A DNA stretch of 64,000 nucleotides from Laedolimicola sp934402125 (GTDB taxonomy: Bacteria > Bacillota > Clostridia > Lachnospirales > Lachnospiraceae), in assembly GCF_052065835.1 (NCBI RefSeq), contig NZ_JBQHTG010000002.1:1-64000 (forward strand). Reading direction: 5' to 3'. Positions 58,876-64,000 of this stretch are shown here, piece by piece. A program made the translations under genes and the position numbers. Each line of letters begins with the position of its first letter. The first letter of the stretch is position 1. Under the pieces are notes generated by a model. The model worked only from the letters and a program-made list of their open reading frames with translations. It was not told where the DNA came from and did no database searches.

Positions 58876-59036
58876 TTGACAGAAATTCCCATGCCTGATA
58901 TGATATAGCTATAGGCAGGATATTACATCATCAACCGTATTTCGACGGGTGATGTCTACGAATGATAAAATCTACAGGTTTCAGGTCGAAACCAAAGTAC
59001 CCAAAGAAAAAGCGGAGAGAATGCGCTTTTATTTTG
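58876..59036 (+). promoter_or_regulatory. Promoter and attenuated leader of the Rpn-family gene
   Basis: TTGACA (58876-58881) and TATGAT (58899-58904), spacing 17. The leader of about 150 bases has CATCAACCGT/ACGGGTGATG (58929-58938, 58945-58954) and then a terminator AAAAGCG/CGCTTTT with following T (59008-59036) before the gene. Confidence 0.55.
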
Positions 59037-59058
59037 TTACAAAAAAACAGAAGGTTCC

Positions 59059-60186
59059 ATGTGGTATGCGTATTATTTTGGCATACAGAAAGAAGGGGAG
59101 ATGAAGATAAAACAAAAATATCAATATGGGGAATTTGTATTCAGAATACAGGATTTTATGCTTAGAGAAAATGAAATTTGTCTGGAGGGATCCGAAGAAA
59201 GCCTTACAGCGGAGGTGATTCGTAAAACAAATATAAAAGCCAGATATGACGCGGCCTGCAAAATGCTACTTTCCAATTCTATGATTTTATCCTGGATTCT
59301 GAAATGCAGCGTTCCGGAATACAGGGAAATAGAGGCGGGAGAAATTGCGAAAAAATATATTTGCGGAAAAGCACAGACAGAAAAGCATCCGGTCCACATA
59401 AATGAGGCCAGCCAGTCAGGAAATGGAATGACAGGCGCGGAGGATACCACACTTTATGAAGGAAGGATTACATATGATGTAAAATGTGAAGCAATACTTC
59501 CGGAAACAGAGGGAACGGTGGGGATTATCATTGATCTGGAAGGGCAGAATAAAATGGATCTAAAATATTCTCTGTTAAAACGGGAAATTTATTACGGCTG
59601 TCGTCTGATTTCTTCTCAGTATGGAACAGAGTTCCGACATTCGGATTATGGAAAGCTAAAGCATGTATATAGTATCTGGATTTGTATGAATCCGCCGGAA
59701 TACCGAAGAAATACCATAAATCGTTATGAAATTATGGAAAGCTGTGAGGTGGGGGCTGTTACGGAAAAAAAGCAGAATTATAATCTGATGACGGTAATTA
59801 CGGTATGCCTGGGTGAACCGGAAGATGAAAAACTGGCGGCTTCTGAAAATCAGTCACAATCTGGGGTAAAGCTGCTCAGACTATTGGACATATTGTTTTT
59901 TGGGGAGATTAGTGTAAAAGAGAAACAACAGATACTGGAAAAAGAATATGGAATACCAATGACAGAAAAGTTAAAAGCGGAGGTAAGGGAAATGTGTAAT
60001 TTTAGCGATGGAATTGAGGAACGGGGAGTTCGGAAAGGAAGACAGGAAGGAAGACAGGAAGCCCTGATACAGAGCCTGCAGAATCTTATGAAAAATCTGG
60101 GACTGCCTGCAGAAGACGCGATGTCAGCCCTGGGAGTGCCGCAGATAGAACGGGGAGTGTATCGGAAAAGTCTGTCAGAACACTGA
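59059..60186 (+). CDS. Rpn-family PD-(D/E)XK nuclease/transposase-like protein
   Basis: A 375-residue protein of the Rpn/recombination-promoting nuclease group common in Lachnospiraceae. The nuclease core is seen as ITYDVKCEAILP, then IIIDLEGQNKMDLKYSLLKR (Asp and the E-x-Q motif), followed by IYYGCRLISSQYG. The C-terminal tail has the usual Arg/Gly/Gln repeat (GVRKGRQEGRQEALI). Such proteins are mobile, multi-copy and thought to help DNA recombination or phage defence. Start at 59059 (GAAGG four bases upstream) is uncertain; 59101 is possible. It is AT-richer than its neighbours. Its 3' end overlaps the antisense regulator frame. Confidence 0.7.
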   Translation: MWYAYYFGIQKEGEMKIKQKYQYGEFVFRIQDFMLRENEICLEGSEESLTAEVIRKTNIKARYDAACKMLLSNSMILSWILKCSVPEYREIEAGEIAKKYICGKAQTEKHPVHINEASQSGNGMTGAEDTTLYEGRITYDVKCEAILPETEGTVGIIIDLEGQNKMDLKYSLLKREIYYGCRLISSQYGTEFRHSDYGKLKHVYSIWICMNPPEYRRNTINRYEIMESCEVGAVTEKKQNYNLMTVITVCLGEPEDEKLAASENQSQSGVKLLRLLDILFFGEISVKEKQQILEKEYGIPMTEKLKAEVREMCNFSDGIEERGVRKGRQEGRQEALIQSLQNLMKNLGLPAEDAMSALGVPQIERGVYRKSLSEH

Positions 60187-60391
60187 AAAATTTTCCACTT
60201 ACGCGGGAGAAAGCCTGATTTTCAGGCTTTCCCGTACCCCCCCCAGATTTTTCCTGGTACTGACGTACAGCCTGGCGAATCAGGAAAAGAATCTCGCCGT
60301 TGATAGAACGTCCTTCGTACTCCACCAGATCCTTTAAGAGAGCATGCGTTTCTTCGTCAATACGAAGACCGATGTGTTTATTTTTCTCCAT
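60086..60391 (-). CDS. Arc-like ribbon-helix-helix regulator with G8 tract
   Basis: A small DNA-binding protein on the minus strand. The first 50 residues (MEKNKHIGLRIDEETHALLK, then EYEGRSINGEILFLIRQAVR) are a typical Arc/MetJ-type ribbon-helix-helix. AAAGGAG lies 7 bases before the ATG. A run of eight G (60237-60244 on the plus strand as C) falls just after QEKSG. In the written frame the protein continues for about 47 more, non-conserved residues into the antisense of the nuclease gene. One more G would end it after about nine residues, one fewer after about 15. The natural end is therefore uncertain. It may regulate the divergent surface-protein promoter. Confidence 0.65.
   Translation of the reverse strand: MEKNKHIGLRIDEETHALLKDLVEYEGRSINGEILFLIRQAVRQYQEKSGGGTGKPENQAFSRVSGKFFSVLTDFSDTLPVLSAALPGLTSRLLQAVPDFS
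60205..60233. other. Hairpin between convergent genes
   Basis: AAAGCCTGA-TTT-TCAGGCTTT (60210-60230), extended by GGG/CCC. It lies at the 3' end of the Rpn-family gene, downstream of the conserved part of the ribbon-helix-helix gene on the other strand. Confidence 0.5.
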
Positions 60392-60421
60392 GAGTCTGCT
60401 CCTTTGATAGTAGTTTCATTT

Positions 60422-60451
60422 ATTATACAAAATTAATCTTAAATTGAGTAA
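60422..60451 (-). promoter_or_regulatory. Possible promoter of the ribbon-helix-helix gene
   Basis: On the minus strand TATAAT (60427-60422) with TTACTC (60451-60446), spacing 18; the -10 is good and the -35 weak. Confidence 0.4.
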
Positions 60452-60455
60452 GGAA

Positions 60456-60489
60456 TGTACTTGGATTAAGTACACGATGTGCCTATAAT
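60456..60489 (+). promoter_or_regulatory. Surface-protein promoter with perfect 7-5-7 operator
   Basis: TTGGAT (60461-60466) and TATAAT (60484-60489), spacing 17. TGTACTT-GGATT-AAGTACA (60456-60474) is a perfect inverted repeat over the -35, located between two divergent genes, one of them a DNA-binding protein. Confidence 0.7.
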
Positions 60490-60546
60490 GGAGATGGTTA
60501 TTTGTGGAAGAGATAAACCGAATTTATAACATGGAGGAATGAAAAG

Positions 60547-63235
60547 GTGAAGAGCAAATGGATGAAATGCTGTGCTGTCCTGATGGGCGTTTTATTTGCG
60601 GTAAGTCCGCTGACGGCATTGGCAGAGGAGCCGCAGAATCCAGCTGCGACAGCCGGGGAAGAGACTGTGAATACTGGAATAATAGTGCAGGAAGATACGG
60701 CAGAAGAAGGGGAATCTATAGAGCAGAGCCAGGAGATGGTTTCAGGGGCAGAGAGCATAGAAGATGGGATAATTTCTGTGGAAGATGATGGAAACTTAGA
60801 TATTGGTAAACTTTCAAATAATATTGTTACGGCTATAAAAAATGCAGTTGATCAAGCGGATATTAAGGTTAATATTGTAAATTCACCTTACGATTGGGAA
60901 CAGCGAAGAATGATCCCTTTACAGGTGAAAAAACAGTGTTTAGCGCGCTGAAAGAAAAAGAAGAGAACGGTGTTACACTTACATTTCATTATTCTTCATC
61001 AGGAGATACGTTTAAGTTTATCTCGGCAGATGGAGTTGATTCTTTCCCGGAAGAAAATGTCACAATTGGTTATGAAGATGTTACGATGGACATGAAGGAC
61101 AAGTTAAAAAGTGATGTCAGATTTGAAACAATGTGTATTTTGAAATTTGGAGACTCTAATGGTTTTCCGGGGAAAGCATTAGTCACGCTTGCTAATAGAA
61201 ATATAAGCGGAAGTAATACCTGGTGTCGTGTAGATGAGACGAATACGTTAAGAGACGGACAGCTTTTAACGGCAGACATGGAGTGCAATATAGAAGCGCC
61301 TGTGCAAAATGGTATTACATATGCACTAGTTGGAGGAAAAATTTCAACTCCAGGAGGAACTATTGAATTTCCAACCTTTACGGTGAGAGGAAAGCAGTAT
61401 GTTTTAAACAGTGATGCCTAGAATGGAGAGGATGTTGTAAGACTCGATGTGGACGAAACAGATTTTAAGGATTGCAATACACCGGAAGATTATGCAAGCA
61501 TACTGGAACAGTTTTTGGAACTTGTAAAGGTTAAGGTTGAAAAAGAGAAGGCTGAAAACGTAGAAAATGGTATTTGGCATTGTGTAATGGAATGTAATAA
61601 GAAGGGGGAGATAATTCCGTCTTTAAAAGTTCCGGTTACAAGCAAGGCATATGAAATTATAAAGACATTAAGAGAGGACTACAATATAGAATTTCAGTTA
61701 CTGGCATGTACAAAAGGAAATGATGGCAGTGAACTATATATAAATAGTAGAAAGATCACAGAACCTACCACACTTGGCTTTGAAGTATATGATTGTCTTG
61801 AAAATACAAATATTTATTTTTTTGGAAAGGGATATCGGACATATGTGGACGATGTGCCATATACACAAGGCGGAAAAATCCCTGTTATGGTTCATGCAGA
61901 GAGTGGAAAACAGATAGCTTCTTTTGATGGGGAAAAAGGATGGAAATCAGACTTGGTATATCCAGGAAGAGGGATTGGTGTCATTTGATATAGCAATTAA
62001 CGATCCGGGTCTTTATTATATTATGCCGGAAGCTTCTGCAGAGGATACTTCTCCGGCAAATGTTTCCCTGAAATCAAACGGCGACGCTGCAAAAGTGGAA
62101 ACAGTCATTTCCGGAGCTGTTGCGACTGCCGGAGATAAGGCAAATGTGAAAGTCGATATTGCGGAAGATAAGGATGCCAGCGGCAAGGCAGTCAATCCGC
62201 AGATTGGAAAAAAAAGTATTTGAACAGCTGAACCAGAAGAAAGATCAGGAAGCAGCAGTGACATTTTCCTATGGAGATCTGAGCTATAAATTTGCGGTAA
62301 GCGATATTACTGACCCGGACGCGGCAGCGGCAGTTACCCTTGGCGCAACGGAAGCGACAGATGAAGTAAAGAAAACGGTAGGCAATGATGTGGCTTACGC
62401 CATCGACTTTGCCCACAGCGGTAAGCTCCCGGGCAAGGCAACCGTTACCATTCCGGTTAATCTGGAAGATGGTGAGTACACCTGGAATTATGTTGATGAC
62501 GCGAACCAGCTGACAGAGGGCAAGCTGGTAAATGTGAAGAATAAAACAGTAGAGGTACCCCTGAAGCACTGCTCGACCTATGCACTGGTAGCAGGAGATG
62601 TGACGGGAAGCACCGGCGGAAGCGGAAGTACCGGTGGCAGTGAAAGCACTGGCGGAAGCGGAAGCACCGGCGGCAGTGAAAGCAGCAGTGTCCCGGCAGG
62701 CAGTTCGGATAATGACGGATCTCATTCCGGTTCCACAAATCTGACGAAGGTGACGGACAGCACGCCGATCGCAGGCTCTGTTCAGGAGGGGACAGGAAAA
62801 AATGTACAGTCCCATACCACCTTCTGGACTCTGTCTGATTCTTATAAGCAGAGTTTAATAGATAAGATCGATAAGACCAAGGCGCCCGGACAGGTGAAGT
62901 GGTTCTATGATGTGACGGTGGACGAAGTGAATTTCCCGCTGACCTTTACCGTGAATGTGAAGGGACTGAATGGTAAAAAGGCAACGGTCGTACATTTTGT
63001 GGACGGTAACACGCCGGAGTATATTACGCCGGTTGTTAAGGGGGATCAGGTAAGCTTTACGCTGAACTCCCTGTCTCCGGTTGCCATTGTGGTGGACAGT
63101 AGTCAGGCAGCGGCGCTGACCAGTCCGAAGACGGGAGACAGCAGCAACAGTATGCTGCCGTTTGCTGTGCTTTTGCTGGCAGTTGCAGGAATTTCAGGCT
63201 GTATCGTATATAGCCGCAGAAAGAAAGAAGCGTAG
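60547..63235 (+). pseudogene. Broken cell-wall-anchored surface protein
   Basis: A single large surface protein (about 895 residues if repaired) split by four lesions. The start (GTG 60547 after GGAGG) gives a signal peptide (MKSKWMKCCAVLMGVLFAVS). A frameshift near 60893 leads to a second frame, which has an in-frame TAG at 61419-61421. Another frameshift lies near 61950, and a run of eight A (62208-62215) shifts it again. The last frame ends with SPKTGD, a membrane helix and RRKKEA, a sortase substrate. A domain of about 130 residues occurs twice (from VFSALKEKEENGVTL and from VFEQLNQKKDQEAAV; both end in ITYALVGG or STYALVAGD). Unless assembly is poor, it is a pseudogene. Confidence 0.8.
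62606..62689 (+). repeat. Gly/Ser/Thr-rich repeat in the surface protein
   Basis: A 28-residue low-complexity stretch built of GSTGGS and ESTGGS units, a flexible linker between the duplicated domain and the C-terminal part. The DNA repeats are imperfect, so slippage could change the length. Confidence 0.8.
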
Positions 63236-63262
63236 CTTTCTGCCGATAAGCAGGGCTTATAA

Positions 63263-63321
63263 GAGGGGCTGCTGCTCTATAGATGTGAGCTTTTCATCTA
63301 TGGAGCGGCGGCTCCCTTTTT
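63263..63321 (+). terminator. Terminator after the surface-protein gene
   Basis: GAGGGGCTGCTGCTC and ATAGATG (63263-63285) pair with CATCTAT and GAGCGGCGGCTCCC (63295-63316), followed by TTTTT. Confidence 0.85.
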
Positions 63322-63351
63322 GCGCCCGGGCTTTTCGGACTGGTGGAAGAT

Positions 63352-63380
63352 TTGCAAGAACCGGCGGGAACTGCTATAAT
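63352..63380 (+). promoter_or_regulatory. Promoter of rnhA
   Basis: TTGCAA (63352-63357) and TATAAT (63375-63380), spacing 17, 33 bases before the gene. Confidence 0.8.
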
Positions 63381-63412
63381 CAGGAACAGAAGAAAACAGG
63401 GAGGACGAAAAA

Positions 63413-63889
63413 ATGCTTGTAAAGATCTATACAGACGGTGCTGCCAGAGGCAATCCCGACGGTCCCGGAGGCTATGGCGTGGTGCTGCATTATACGGACG
63501 GCAAGGGACAGCTTCATGAGCGGGAATACAGCCAGGGTTACCGGAAAACCACGAACAACCGAATGGAGCTGATGGCGGTGATTACCGGTCTGGAGGCTCT
63601 GACGCGGCCCTGCCAGGTGGAGCTGTATTCCGATTCCAAATATGTGACGGACGCCTTCAACAGGCACTGGGTGGATAACTGGCTTAGAAAAAACTGGAAG
63701 GGAAGCTCCGGCCCGGTGAAGAATGTAGACCTGTGGAAGCGGCTTTTGAAGGCGAAGGAGCCCCATCAGGTGGAATTTATCTGGGTTAAGGGACATGATG
63801 GCCACCCCCAGAACGAGCGCTGCGATCAGCTTGCCACCACGGCGGCAGACGGCGGAGATCTGATAGAGGACGAAGGCCTGCTTGGATAA
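63413..63889 (+). CDS. rnhA: Ribonuclease HI
   Basis: A 158-residue RNase HI that cuts RNA in RNA-DNA hybrids. The DEDD site is complete: Asp8 (IYTDGA), Glu52 (NRMELMAV), Asp74 (YSDSKYV) and the Asp of ERCDQLA; the basic handle region WLRKNWKGSSGPVKNVDLW is present. It is of bacterial type I with no extra N-terminal domain. GGGAGGA precedes the ATG. Confidence 0.96.
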   Translation: MLVKIYTDGAARGNPDGPGGYGVVLHYTDGKGQLHEREYSQGYRKTTNNRMELMAVITGLEALTRPCQVELYSDSKYVTDAFNRHWVDNWLRKNWKGSSGPVKNVDLWKRLLKAKEPHQVEFIWVKGHDGHPQNERCDQLATTAADGGDLIEDEGLLG

Positions 63890-63967
63890 AATATGTATAA
63901 AACGAAGGAAAAAGGTGAAATATTTTTTGTAAAAGAGTAGAAATCTTATGAAAATGCGGGAAAGGCA

Positions 63968-63997
63968 TTGCATTATGTTACTTTGATATGCTAAAAT
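63968..63997 (+). promoter_or_regulatory. Promoter near the right edge
   Basis: TTGCAT (63968-63973) and TAAAAT (63992-63997), spacing 18, probably for a gene beyond the window. Confidence 0.5.
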
Positions 63998-64000
63998 AGC

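Noticed and set aside
58905..59000. Purine riboswitch, because of a TCTAC junction next to a hairpin and a purine permease nearby
   Set aside because: The loop sequences of the purine class (GATATGG and CCGTAAA) are missing, and the element lies after the permease terminator, not before the permease.
62606..62689. CRISPR-like short repeats
   Set aside because: They are in-frame codon repeats for a Gly/Ser/Thr linker, with no spacers.

Overview
The window reads as chromosome of a spore-forming, anaerobic, gut-type Lachnospiraceae (Clostridia, Firmicutes). Signs of this are strong AGGAGG ribosome sites, TTGNNN-17-TATAAT promoters, sporulation genes (spoIVA, a YlmC/YmxH PRC-barrel gene, two DacF-type carboxypeptidases), a DUF5688 gene, anaerobic iron genes (feoA-feoA-feoB, flavodoxin, DUF2325/DUF3793, FeoB-associated Cys-rich peptide), a formyl-tetrahydrofolate set (fhs-fchA-folD) and an SPKTGD-type sortase substrate. 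I cannot place the species. No rRNA, CRISPR array, insertion sequence or phage is visible; the only tRNA is tRNA-Arg(CCG).

Layout. 1-6 kb: tail of a KDGP-type aldolase, a CarD regulator, a BlaI/BlaR1-like pair, nrdR-yqeG-pepP and efp. 6-11 kb: tRNA-Arg, a DUF5688 gene, an SH3-domain surface protein, a small helical protein and gdhA. 11-18 kb: rluF-ligA-HAD and glgB-mscS, two translationally coupled groups. 18-25 kb: an FGGY kinase, citrate synthase, a D,D-carboxypeptidase, a decayed FGGY kinase, a phosphoesterase and scpAB. 25-29 kb: feoAAB and an HMA-like protein. 29-33 kb: a sugar-phosphate operon (SDR, PHP protein, sorbose-1-phosphate-reductase-like enzyme). 33-35 kb: a second iron-responsive block (DUF2325, DUF3793, flavodoxin, a short Fur, a Cys-rich peptide). 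35-44 kb: a second carboxypeptidase, a DJ-1-like protein, a five-gene nickel/peptide ABC importer of different codon habit, and two tandem methyltransferases. 44-50 kb: methionine importer, mgtE, trpS and a flavin reductase. 50-59 kb: fhs, fchA, folD, a PucR-type regulator, spoIVA and a purine permease. 59-64 kb: accessory DNA (Rpn-family nuclease, ribbon-helix-helix regulator, a badly broken cell-wall-anchored protein), then RNase HI.

Most notable: (1) MetQ (44678-45532) is circularly permuted, with the normal C-terminal half placed directly after the lipobox. (2) Several genes (9171, 54262, 55858) start immediately after the U-tract of the preceding terminator, with their Shine-Dalgarno sequence in the terminator's 3' arm and a candidate promoter in the 5' arm. 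(3) A GTTAG-N6-CTAAC operator plus a Fur-like 7-5-7 repeat recur at the feo, DUF2325 and fur promoters, suggesting dual metal control. (4) Undescribed structured leaders lie before glgB, mgtE, rluF, gdhA and the Rpn-family gene. Promoter, terminator and RNA-fold calls were made by eye and have not been computed.
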